Below are positions 19,762 through 28,561 of a DNA stretch of 41,878 nt, in pieces. The notes beneath the pieces were generated by a model. The model saw only the letters and a program-made list of their open reading frames with translations. It searched no databases and was not told the origin of the DNA. The position numbers and the translations under genes are program-made. Position 1 is the stretch's first letter; each line of letters begins with the position of its first letter. The DNA comes from Smithella sp. SCADC (lineage in GTDB: Bacteria; Desulfobacterota; Syntrophia; Syntrophales; Smithellaceae). Location: the NCBI GenBank assembly GCA_000747625.2, contig JQDQ01000226.1:1-41878 (forward strand), read 5' to 3'.

Positions 19762-20113
19762 ATGGTAAAATGGGATGCTGAAGCTTATAAAGAATCGTCA
19801 CATCAGCAATTTAAATGGGGGCTTGAGCTTTTAGATAAGCTGGCGCTTAAAGGAAGCGAGAGAGTTCTGGATATAGGATGCGGCTCAGGTATTAGTTGAT
19901 GTAATATCAAAAGAGAAGTGGAGCAAATATTTTATCTATGGCGTTTCATCAACTCTTAGTTATTACGAAACTGATGATTACCGCGTCTGGCTAAAAGATC
20001 TCGGGTTCGTTGAAGAATTAATCGATGGATTTGATGAAAGATCCCCGAAGGATGAGTTTGGAAATTATCACATAGACATGATGCGTCTTGAGGTCGAAGC
20101 CGGCAAGACTTAA
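19762..20113 (+). pseudogene. SAM-dependent methyltransferase remnant with internal deletion
   Basis: Frame 1: MVKWDAEAYKESSHQQFKWGLELLDKLALKGSERVLDIGCGSGIS* (motif I, stop at 19897); then in another frame LVDVISKEKWSKYFIYGVSSTLSYYETDDYRVWLKDLGFVEELIDGFDERSPKDEFGNYHIDMMRLEVEAGKT* (C-terminus, stop at 20111); the central fold is missing. Confidence 0.75.
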
Positions 20114-20133
20114 ACTTTGCGGCCAAGTTTTTC

Positions 20134-20162
20134 TTGACATACAATACCAGACTTTCTATAGT
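20134..20162 (+). promoter_or_regulatory. Promoter-like element, copy 3 of 3 (TTGACA-N17-TATAGT)
   Basis: TTGACATACAATACCAGACTTTCTATAGTTGACCCATG; -10 ends 7 nt before the TetR ATG at 20169. Confidence 0.7.
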
Positions 20163-20168
20163 TGACCC

Positions 20169-20939
20169 ATGAATAAGAAATCTCTTATCAAGTCGAACAT
20201 CAAAAAAACAAACAAAAATACTCTCTCTCTAAAAAATACTTCCCGTTTAAATATAAAAACAGATTCGTCGTTAGAATCTCTGTTATGCGGAAATGATAAG
20301 ATAGACGCACCAAAAGATCAGAAGCAATTATCAATCCCGCCGGGACATCTTAAGATTTCCAAAGCGATGATTTCTCTCTTGAAGAAGAAAAATTTTGATG
20401 TCATTACCTGGGCGGAAATTGCCAACACCGCCGGAGTCAATGAGGCTTTAATTTACAAGTATTTTAAAGATAAACGAAATTTACTGCATTATGTTTTGCA
20501 GGAATATAACTCAGACTTCGTGAAAATTCTCCGCAAGGATCTTGATCATACAAAGGGAACATTTAATAAGATTAAAACATTCATTTCTTCGACCTTGAAT
20601 TACTATCAGGAAACACCGGTATTTGCAAAAATTCTGATAATTGAAATACGCAATTTCCCGGCATTTTTTACCGGTGAAACCTACGAGCTGATCAGAGAAT
20701 ACGCAGACATTCTATTGGACATCATTGAAAAAGGCGTAAAACAGGGAGAAATACGTTCGGACATATCTCCTCGTCATATTCGCCAGATAATCATTGGCGC
20801 CATTGAACATTTGTGCCTGCCCAAAATAATATTCGGAACAAAAATAAAAACAAAAGACTATACGGAAGAAATCTGCAAGTTAGTTTTTACCGGCATTGTA
20901 AAACAAGACAAAATCGGCTCGAAAAAAAGAGGCCTGTAA
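20169..20939 (+). CDS. TetR/AcrR family transcriptional regulator with N-terminal extension
   Basis: HTH ISKAMISLLKKKNFDVITWAEIANTAGVNEALIYKYFKDKRNLLHYVL; about 56-aa basic, low-complexity N-terminal extension. Confidence 0.88.
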   Translation: MNKKSLIKSNIKKTNKNTLSLKNTSRLNIKTDSSLESLLCGNDKIDAPKDQKQLSIPPGHLKISKAMISLLKKKNFDVITWAEIANTAGVNEALIYKYFKDKRNLLHYVLQEYNSDFVKILRKDLDHTKGTFNKIKTFISSTLNYYQETPVFAKILIIEIRNFPAFFTGETYELIREYADILLDIIEKGVKQGEIRSDISPRHIRQIIIGAIEHLCLPKIIFGTKIKTKDYTEEICKLVFTGIVKQDKIGSKKRGL

Positions 20940-21174
20940 AACAACCGGGAAATATTCACTACACTTATTTTTACCTTAATAATCTCAGAACTGTCGCAGT
21001 TACTTTTAACCTGCCACCTTTCAATATCAGATATAATCCACCCACGAACATTCTGTCGTCTTTTATTTCTCTCACGAAAATGCAAATTTTTATAATTGTT
21101 TAAATCAGTTAGAAAATAAATGATCTTCAAAAATTTTATATAACTAAACAGCAAAAAAATATTTGACAGTCAGA

Positions 21175-21191
21175 TAAGTATGTGTTACTTA
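21175..21191. promoter_or_regulatory. 17-bp palindrome, candidate operator upstream of thiolase 1
   Basis: TAAGTA-TGTGT-TACTTA, overlapping a TTGACA (21163)-N17-TACTTA promoter-like arrangement. Confidence 0.45.
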
Positions 21192-21301
21192 CCTCAGCCA
21201 AACAGAATCTTTGACGTTTCAAGACATCTGTGCAACGATCGAATATTCACGAACCACAGGCTGACACGTTTGTCGCAATCCGGTGGGAATATGAATATTA
21301 A

Positions 21302-21318
21302 TTTGATCTGAGATCAAA
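21302..21318. promoter_or_regulatory. 17-bp palindrome just upstream of thiolase 1
   Basis: TTTGATC-TGA-GATCAAA, 17 bp before the ATG at 21336. Confidence 0.4.
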
Positions 21319-21335
21319 GCAAGGGGAAGAAGGTC

Positions 21336-22508
21336 ATGAATGATGTTTTTATCGTTAGTGCAGTAAGAACGCCCATAGGCCGTCAGAACGGGTATCTTCG
21401 TAACTGGACAGCTCCGGAGCTCCTGGGAGCCGTGCTTGACGAGGTTGTCAACCGGATAGATCTCGATCCCGCCCTCGTGGAAGATGTCATCACCGGCACG
21501 GTATATCAGGTCGGCGAACAGGGGTTTAATCTGGGTCGCATGGGAATCCTGGCATCCAAATTTCCGTTCTCTGTTCCCGGCATTTCTGTAAATCGCCAGT
21601 GCGGCAGTTCTCTTACCGCCATCCAACTTGCCTACGGACTGATTACCTCAGGCACGATGGATATCGTTATCGCCAGCGGATGCGAATTGATGTCAAAATA
21701 CACCATAAGCTCGGATATGAATGGCACCCTGTATACAGGAAAGCCCATGGGAAATCCTCTCGGCGAATTTTACATCAGTAAATACGGTAAGGCCGATCAG
21801 ATTGTCGCAGCCCAGATGATCGCCGACCAATGGGAAATTTCACAAAATGAATGCCATGAATTCGCTATAGCCAGCCACAGGAATGCCCATGAAGCAACTA
21901 TCAAAGGCTATTTTAAGAATGAGATTTTGCCAATGAAGGGTGTGGATAAAGAAAATAATGAAATTGTCCGTCATTCCGATGAAACCATCAGGCCGGAAAC
22001 AAGCCATGAAACATTGAACGCTCTCAAGATTATACCCAATACAAAATGGATAACGGCAGGCATATCGAGCACTATTACGGATGGGTCGTCGGCTGTTGTA
22101 CTCGTGAGTGAAAAAAGGATGAAAGAGCTCCGCCTTGAACCTATGGCGCGAATCGTAGCCAATGCCGTTGTCGGATCTGACCCCCGACTCATGCTCACAG
22201 GACCTATCCTTGCAACGCCAAAGGTACTGGATAAATCAGGTCTTAAAATGAAGGACATTGACATTTTCGAAATCAACGAAGCTTTCGCGCCCATTCCTTT
22301 GGCCTGGGCTAAAGAACTTGGCGCGGATATGAATAAACTTAACGTCAATGGAGGCGCCCTGGCGCTTGGACATCCAGTAGGCAACTCCGGCTGCCGTTTG
22401 AGCGTTACCGCTATTCATGAGCTTCGCCGCCGGAAAGCCCGTTACGCCCTTGTTTCATTATGCACAGGCGGCGGTACGGCGCCGGCGACTATTTTTGAAA
22501 GGGCATAA
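21336..22508 (+). CDS. Thiolase (acetyl-CoA acyltransferase family) 1
   Basis: VSAVRTPIGR, active Cys NRQCGSSLTAI, NGGALALGHPVGNSGCR, LCTGGGTAPATIFE. Confidence 0.95.
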   Translation: MNDVFIVSAVRTPIGRQNGYLRNWTAPELLGAVLDEVVNRIDLDPALVEDVITGTVYQVGEQGFNLGRMGILASKFPFSVPGISVNRQCGSSLTAIQLAYGLITSGTMDIVIASGCELMSKYTISSDMNGTLYTGKPMGNPLGEFYISKYGKADQIVAAQMIADQWEISQNECHEFAIASHRNAHEATIKGYFKNEILPMKGVDKENNEIVRHSDETIRPETSHETLNALKIIPNTKWITAGISSTITDGSSAVVLVSEKRMKELRLEPMARIVANAVVGSDPRLMLTGPILATPKVLDKSGLKMKDIDIFEINEAFAPIPLAWAKELGADMNKLNVNGGALALGHPVGNSGCRLSVTAIHELRRRKARYALVSLCTGGGTAPATIFERA

Positions 22509-22561
22509 GTAACAGATTATAAAACACCTTTCTTACCAAAAATAAAAAAAAGGAGAATCAT

Positions 22562-23329
22562 ATGAACGTACAAGGCGGTACTGTCGTTGTAACCGGTGGC
22601 GCTTCGGGGTTGGGAGAGGCTTGCGTCAGGAACCTGCTTTCCGGCGGAGCAAAAATCGCCATCTTCGATTTTGCCGCTGAAAGAGGCGAAAAAATGGCCG
22701 CCGAGTTAGGTAAAGACGTAATCTTTGCCAAAACGGATGTGACCGATGAAGCGGCTGTTCAGGGAGCCATCTACAAAACCATGGAAGCTTTCGGCACCAT
22801 TAACATCGCCATCAACTGTGCGGGATGCACCACGCCCATGAAAGTTTTATCCAAAAAAGGTCCCATGCCTCTGGCCACCTTTAACAGGACTATCCAGATA
22901 AATCTTGTCGGCACATTCAATGTCATCAGGCTGGTTGTGGAACAAATGGTTAAAAACGCTCCTGATGCGGATGGAGAAAAAGGCGTCATCATCAACACTG
23001 CTTCTGTTGCTGCTTTTGACGGGCAGATCGGTCAGGCAGATTACAGTGCTTCCAAAGGCGGCATTGTGGCTATGACCCTGCCGATTGCCAGGGAGTGCGC
23101 GGATTATGGAATTCGGGTAATGACTATTGCTCCAGGACTCTTTGATACACCGCTACTGCATAATCTGCCGGAAGCGGCACGCGAGTCGCTGGGGAAAATG
23201 GTTCCTTTCCCCCAGCGATTGGGAAAGCCGGCAGAGTTTGCATCTCTTGTCAGACATATTATCGAAAATCGCATGTTGAACGGTGAAGTGATAAGGCTTG
23301 ACGGGGCCATTCGGATGGCTGCCCGATAA
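22562..23329 (+). CDS. SDR dehydrogenase, HSD10 / 3-hydroxy(2-methyl)acyl-CoA dehydrogenase type II-like
   Basis: TGGASGLGEACVRNLL, GQIGQADYSASKGGIVAMTLPIAREC, IAPGLFDTPLL, PFPQRLGKPAEFASLVRHIIEN. Confidence 0.9.
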   Translation: MNVQGGTVVVTGGASGLGEACVRNLLSGGAKIAIFDFAAERGEKMAAELGKDVIFAKTDVTDEAAVQGAIYKTMEAFGTINIAINCAGCTTPMKVLSKKGPMPLATFNRTIQINLVGTFNVIRLVVEQMVKNAPDADGEKGVIINTASVAAFDGQIGQADYSASKGGIVAMTLPIARECADYGIRVMTIAPGLFDTPLLHNLPEAARESLGKMVPFPQRLGKPAEFASLVRHIIENRMLNGEVIRLDGAIRMAAR

Positions 23330-23378
23330 TTAATAGTTTCCATACAAAAACAAAAAACTGATAAGGAGATAATCCCAT

Positions 23379-24602
23379 ATGCAAAACAAGGATGATGATA
23401 TAGTTATTGTCAGTGCCGTAAGGACACCTTTCAGTAATTTTAATTCGGCCATGGCGGATATCCCCAGTATTGATCTGGGAGTCATGGTCATGAAAGAGGT
23501 TGTCAAGCGTGTTGGAATCAATCCCGGAGAAATCGATGAAATTAACTACGGCATTTGTGTTCTGGCGGAGGTTGCCCTGGAATTGGATGTGCCGGCAAGG
23601 CAGGCTACTCTCCTCGCTGGATTTCCCGCGGAAAATATTTCTCTTACCGTTGATAGGGCCTGCTGCTCATCGCTCACCTGTCTGCGGCTGGGCTTTCGGG
23701 CCATTAAAGCGGGTGAAGCAGCGATCGCTATGGCCGTCGGTTCCGAAAATATGCCGCGGACACCTCATCTGGCTCCCGGTTTGCGAAAAGGAATCCGGTT
23801 GGGACATATTCAGCTCATAGATTGTCTTTTTGAACTGGGCTATACCGCCAAGGGATTTAACCCGCTAGCCAAAGATGCGGGGGAAGTTGCCCTGGAGCAT
23901 GGGGTGACACGGGAGATGCAGGATGCATGGGCATTAGGCAGCCAGACAAAATATGCACGGGCTTTTGCTGAAGGGAAGTACAAGATCGGAGAAGAACTCA
24001 TGCCGGTTATTATTCCTCAGAAAAAAGGTGACCCAATAGTTATCGAAAAGGATGAATCCCCCCGCTCAACTAGTATGGAAGCGCTTGCCAAACTGAAACC
24101 TATTTACGGAAGCCCGACGGTTACAGCAGGCAACGCCCCACCGATTAGCGCGGGATCCAGCGCAATATTATTTATGACAAGACAAAAAGCAAAGGAGAAA
24201 GGTTTGAAACCTCTGGCAACAATTGTGGCTACTGTAGCGTCAGCAACCGCACCGAGAGCTATAGCCGAGATTCCGGCTTATACCATTAACAAGGCATTGG
24301 ACAGGTCAGGCTTGACGCTGGATAAGATGGACCTGATTGAGATCAATGAAGCGTTCGCTGCCGTTACGATGACTTCCACAAAAATGCTGGCAAATGATAA
24401 TGAAAAGAAATGGAAAGAAATTCGGGAGAAGACCAACGTCAATGGCGGTGCAATCGCTATCGGTCATCCTGTGGGCGCAAGCGCCGCCAGAATTACAATG
24501 CATTTGGCCTATGAACTTAGGAGACGGGGCGGCGGCTACGGTGTTTCGGTGATATGCGGCGGGCTGGCACAGGGTGAAGCGGTTATTCTGCGTGTTGATT
24601 AA
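23379..24602 (+). CDS. Thiolase (acetyl-CoA acyltransferase family) 2
   Basis: VSAVRTPFSNF, active Cys DRACCSSLTCL, NVNGGAIAIGHPVGASAAR, C-terminal VICGGLAQGEAVI. Confidence 0.95.
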   Translation: MQNKDDDIVIVSAVRTPFSNFNSAMADIPSIDLGVMVMKEVVKRVGINPGEIDEINYGICVLAEVALELDVPARQATLLAGFPAENISLTVDRACCSSLTCLRLGFRAIKAGEAAIAMAVGSENMPRTPHLAPGLRKGIRLGHIQLIDCLFELGYTAKGFNPLAKDAGEVALEHGVTREMQDAWALGSQTKYARAFAEGKYKIGEELMPVIIPQKKGDPIVIEKDESPRSTSMEALAKLKPIYGSPTVTAGNAPPISAGSSAILFMTRQKAKEKGLKPLATIVATVASATAPRAIAEIPAYTINKALDRSGLTLDKMDLIEINEAFAAVTMTSTKMLANDNEKKWKEIREKTNVNGGAIAIGHPVGASAARITMHLAYELRRRGGGYGVSVICGGLAQGEAVILRVD

Positions 24603-24686
24603 ATAGGAATATTTTAATAAAGCTTATCAGCAAAAGCAGCGTTCTTTTGCCACCTCATAAAAAAACAAAATTAAGAGAGGTTCTTC

Positions 24687-25832
24687 ATGCCTAGAAGACT
24701 GTTTACCGAAGAGCATCAAATATTTCGCGAAAGCTTCCGTAAATTTCTGGAAAAAGAGGTTATTCCTTTTCTCGACAAATGGGAACATGACAAAATAGTA
24801 CCTAAAGATGTCTGGATGAAAATGGGTGAGAGTGGATTTCTTTGTCCCTGGCTGGAAGAAAAATACGGCGGATCAAACGCAGGCTATGAATACTCCGTAG
24901 TTATCAACGAGGAGTTATCCTTTGTGGGCGCTACGGGCCTTATGGCCGGTCTACACAGTGACATTATCGTTCCTTACATTCACAGTTTCGGCAACGAAGA
25001 ACAAAAGAAACGCTGGCTTCCGGGATGCGCATCGGGAAACATCATTACTGCAGTTGCCATGACGGAACCGGGAACCGGCTCAGATCTGGCTGCCATTCGT
25101 ACAACAGCCGTAAAAGACGGTAAAGATTATGTCATTAACGGACAAAAAACATTTATTTCCAACGGCATAAATTGCGATCTGGTAATAGTTGCCGTCAAAA
25201 CAGATACCAAAGCAGAACCACCTTTCAAGGGCATCAGTCTTCTCTGTGTGGAAGCCGGTACGCCTGGTTTTGAAAAGGGCCGCAAACTCGACAAAATGGG
25301 TTTTCACAGCCAGGACACGGCAGAATTGAATTTTGTGGACTGCCGTGTGCCTGTCGCCAATCTTTTGGGTGAGGAAGGTCAGGGGTTTTTCTATCTGATG
25401 AAGAAGTTGCAAGGCGAGAGACTTGTTACATCCATTATGGCGCAATCTATGGCCGAAGCAATGCTGCAGATGACTATTAAATACTCGCGTGAAAGGACGA
25501 TTTTTGGAAAGCCGATCAGTTCTTTCCAGCACAACACATTTAAGATAGTCGAAATGGCCACGGAAATAGAATTGGGCAGAACATTCCTGGACAGCCTTAT
25601 CTGCGATTACATCGCCGGAGAGGATATTGTCATGAAGGTCTCCATGGCCAAAGCCTGGATACCGGAAATGGCGAACCGTGTCGCTTACCAATGCGTTCAG
25701 TTGCATGGAGGATACGGATACATGGAAGAATATCCTATTTGCCGTTTTGCCCTTGACGCGAGAGTAATTCCAATATTTGCGGGAACAACAGAAGTAATGA
25801 AAGTCATTGTTGGAAAGATGATGGGATTATAA
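24687..25832 (+). CDS. Acyl-CoA dehydrogenase 1 (LCAD-like)
   Basis: AMTEPGTGSDLAAI, ISNGINCDLVIV, LQGERL, QLHGGYGYMEEYPICRFALDARVIPIFAGTTEVMK. Confidence 0.93.
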   Translation: MPRRLFTEEHQIFRESFRKFLEKEVIPFLDKWEHDKIVPKDVWMKMGESGFLCPWLEEKYGGSNAGYEYSVVINEELSFVGATGLMAGLHSDIIVPYIHSFGNEEQKKRWLPGCASGNIITAVAMTEPGTGSDLAAIRTTAVKDGKDYVINGQKTFISNGINCDLVIVAVKTDTKAEPPFKGISLLCVEAGTPGFEKGRKLDKMGFHSQDTAELNFVDCRVPVANLLGEEGQGFFYLMKKLQGERLVTSIMAQSMAEAMLQMTIKYSRERTIFGKPISSFQHNTFKIVEMATEIELGRTFLDSLICDYIAGEDIVMKVSMAKAWIPEMANRVAYQCVQLHGGYGYMEEYPICRFALDARVIPIFAGTTEVMKVIVGKMMGL

Positions 25833-25861
25833 TTCTAAAACTTTACCAGGAGACTGGAATA

Positions 25862-26621
25862 GTGACGAAAAAGATTAAGCTGATTCTCAAAGGTATTTCA
25901 TTTCTCAGTCTGTTTATTTCTTTTATAACAGTTATATCGGGATGTGCTACAACCAGATACACCACACAGAATGCCGCCGTTACCTTCGTGGACACGTCGG
26001 TCGACGATCTCGTGGAAAAACTTATGAGGCAAAATAATCCGACTCTTATAAAAGACGGGTTCCCCGGCACTCTGATGGTAATTACGGGCATGATTGAACT
26101 GGCACCGACAGATTATAATCTGCTGGCAACGGCATCATTCCTGTACGCAGACTATGCTCTTTTTGTTGAAGACGAAGATATTGACTATGCCATATCACTT
26201 TTCAAGGTTGGAACAGATTACGGTATGCGGGCACTGAAAGCTAATAATCCCAATTTCCGTAAAGCAATAGAGGAAGGGGAAAAAGTTCCTGAAGCGGTCA
26301 AGTTTTTGACAAAGGATGATTTGAAAGCGCTGACCTGGTATGGAATTAACCTTGCCAAACGGGTGACATTGCAGCTGGCCAATCCGGAAGAAATTATAGA
26401 TATTCAGGATGCTGTTGCCTCAGGAATGCGTTCTATTGAACTTGAGCCCAATTATGCCGGGGGCCAACTGGAATATTCTGGGCATCTATTACGCGATTAT
26501 GCCGGCCCTGATGGGCCTGGGCGGTGGTCCGGAACCGTCTAAAGAAGCGTTTAGTGGTAACAAGGCAGAAAATGGTGAATTCGGATTGGTGGATGTATTT
26601 TATGCCAGATATTTCGAATAA
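25862..26621 (+). pseudogene. Second TatT-like lipoprotein, frameshifted and truncated
   Basis: Signal peptide and lipobox FITVISGCATTR; frame lost at a G5 run (26459-26463); removing one G gives NYAGANWNILGIYYAIMPALMGLGGGPEPSKEAF...LVDVFYARYFE*. Confidence 0.75.
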
Positions 26622-26704
26622 TAATTATATGAGACCGGTTTTCACAGTTAAGATGTTTGCCCTCTCCTGTAATTTTAGTGCTTCAAAAAATTGCCGGAAT
26701 CGGG

Positions 26705-26718
26705 CATAACGCGTTATG
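26705..26718. promoter_or_regulatory. 14-bp perfect palindrome upstream of the CaiB/racemase gene
   Basis: CATAACGCGTTATG. Confidence 0.3.
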
Positions 26719-26748
26719 ACTATCGGAAAAACATGATGAGGGGTATTT

Positions 26749-27930
26749 ATGCCGGGAGCGTTACAAGGTTTAAAGATACTGGATTTTACAACATTGTTGC
26801 CGGGGCCTTATGCAACGATGTGCCTGGCCGACATGGGGACTGACGTTTTAAAAATCGTTTCCGGTTCCCGGCCTGATTTAGTAGATTCTATTCCTCCTTT
26901 CGTACCCAAAACAAAACTGTCGTCTGCAGCCGCGCAACTCGGACGCGGCAAACGCTGTATGGCTCTGAATCTCAAAGATCAGAGAGCAGTTACCATCGTC
27001 CATCAATTAATAATGCATTACAACATTATCATCGAACAGTTTCGTCCCGGCGTGATGGCGAAGTTAAACCTGGCCTATGAAGATCTCCGGAAAATCAACC
27101 CGGCCATTATTTACTGCTCAATCACAGGTTACGGACAGACAGGTTCTCTGCGTGACCGCGCCGGCCATGACATCAATTACATCGCCCGTTCCGGCGTCAT
27201 GTCTTATTCAGGGAAAAAAGAATCCGGTCCCAGTCTTTCAGGTATTCAGCTTGCCGATGTCGCCTCCGGCGCAAACAACGCCATCATCGGCATTCTCGCA
27301 GCAGTAATCAACCGCCTCGGCACCGGCTGTGGCCAACATATCGACATCTCCATGACTGACGGTATGATCGCATTCAACGCTATGGTTGGAGCGGGGTTTC
27401 TTGTTGATGGCTGTGAGCCGTCGCGGGAGGAAGAGTATCTGAACGGTGGCACTCTCTACGATTACTATGAGACAAAAGACGGCAAATATATCAGTTTTGG
27501 CGGACTGGAGCCCCATTTCTTCGCCAATTTCTGCAATGCCATCAACCGTTCCGATCTGATCTCCGGTGGCATTCACCCCCGGGAAATCTCACGGATCAAG
27601 AAAGAAATCCGTGAGATTTTCTTTATGAAAACACGGGATGAATGGGTAGAAATATTCAGCCGGACTGATGCTTGCGTCGAGCCGGTTTTGACCCTTAAGG
27701 AGACCTTCTGCGACCCTTTGACGCTTGAGCGCAAGATGGTTGTGGACGTAGCGCTGCCCGGTGGAGGCAGTGTCAAGCAGATCGGAAGCCCCATTAAATT
27801 CTCCGAAACCCCTGCGGAGTTTACGAACGCAGGGGTTTCCGGTGCGGCACACACGCGTGAGGTCCTGATCGCTCTGGGTTATACGAATCAGGAGATCGAT
27901 GAGTTTGCAAAGACAGGATTATTCAGTTGA
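26749..27930 (+). CDS. Family III CoA-transferase / alpha-methylacyl-CoA racemase-like
   Basis: KILDFTTLLPGPYATMCLADMGTDVLKI, EQFRPGVMAKLNLAYEDLRKINPAIIYCSITGYGQTG, GHDINYIARSGVMS, DISMTDGMIAF. Confidence 0.92.
   Translation: MPGALQGLKILDFTTLLPGPYATMCLADMGTDVLKIVSGSRPDLVDSIPPFVPKTKLSSAAAQLGRGKRCMALNLKDQRAVTIVHQLIMHYNIIIEQFRPGVMAKLNLAYEDLRKINPAIIYCSITGYGQTGSLRDRAGHDINYIARSGVMSYSGKKESGPSLSGIQLADVASGANNAIIGILAAVINRLGTGCGQHIDISMTDGMIAFNAMVGAGFLVDGCEPSREEEYLNGGTLYDYYETKDGKYISFGGLEPHFFANFCNAINRSDLISGGIHPREISRIKKEIREIFFMKTRDEWVEIFSRTDACVEPVLTLKETFCDPLTLERKMVVDVALPGGGSVKQIGSPIKFSETPAEFTNAGVSGAAHTREVLIALGYTNQEIDEFAKTGLFS
27584..27619 (+). repeat. 13-bp perfect inverted repeat inside the racemase CDS
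   Basis: AAATCTCACGGAT - caagaaagaa - ATCCGTGAGATTT followed by TCTTTA. Confidence 0.85.
27805..27839 (+). repeat. 12-bp perfect inverted repeat inside the racemase CDS
   Basis: GAAACCCCTGCG - gagtttacgaa - CGCAGGGGTTTC. Confidence 0.85.
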
Positions 27931-28012
27931 GAGATATTTATCGGCGCACACTAATTGACGATATACATTTACTTCAGCTAATTGTACTCTTAAAAGATAA
28001 GAAGGAAGACGT

Positions 28013-28552
28013 ATGATAAGAATACCCGAAGAATCATTTGGTGCAAGAATCCGAAGATTGAGAGAAGCAAAAAGTCTCAGTATCGAAGTTCTTGCACATG
28101 ATACCGGTTATCCGGCAGATTTTCTCAATGGAATCGAGGAAGGAACAATGGCCCCGCCTGTTGCGGTAGTTCTCCAGTTGAGCCGCGTCCTCAAAATCGG
28201 CATGGATCAACTTCAGGAAAATAAAGAAGCCTTCAAACGAAGGAAAACAAGCCACAAGAAGAGAGTCGCATCTTATGCTTATGCATCTCTTACCGCGTCC
28301 GGAGAGGAAAAACACTTAAGAGCTTATCTTGTAACTATTAATCCGGAAACGGAACACAAAGGTGTTGAATACCACCATGAGGGAGAAGAATTTATTTACG
28401 TCCTCCAAGGGAATCTCACTATTCAAGTGGGCCGGAATACTTCAACCTTGAAGAAAGGGGAATGCATAAACTTTGATTCCTCCCTTTCCCATAAGCTCAG
28501 CAATCCAACCAATGAAAAGGCAGAGCTTCTGGTTGTCATATATGTGCCATAA
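28013..28552 (+). CDS. XRE-family HTH + cupin transcriptional regulator
   Basis: HTH FGARIRRLREAKSLSIEVLAHDTGYPADFLNGIEEG; cupin EYHHEGEEFIYVLQGNLTIQVG...KGECINFDSSLSHKLSN. Confidence 0.92.
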   Translation: MIRIPEESFGARIRRLREAKSLSIEVLAHDTGYPADFLNGIEEGTMAPPVAVVLQLSRVLKIGMDQLQENKEAFKRRKTSHKKRVASYAYASLTASGEEKHLRAYLVTINPETEHKGVEYHHEGEEFIYVLQGNLTIQVGRNTSTLKKGECINFDSSLSHKLSNPTNEKAELLVVIYVP

Positions 28553-28561
28553 GGAGGCGAC

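Noticed and set aside
25080-25706. 208-aa minus-strand ORF
   Set aside because: Fully antisense to acyl-CoA dehydrogenase 1, which has clear family motifs; no recognisable domain in the antisense product.
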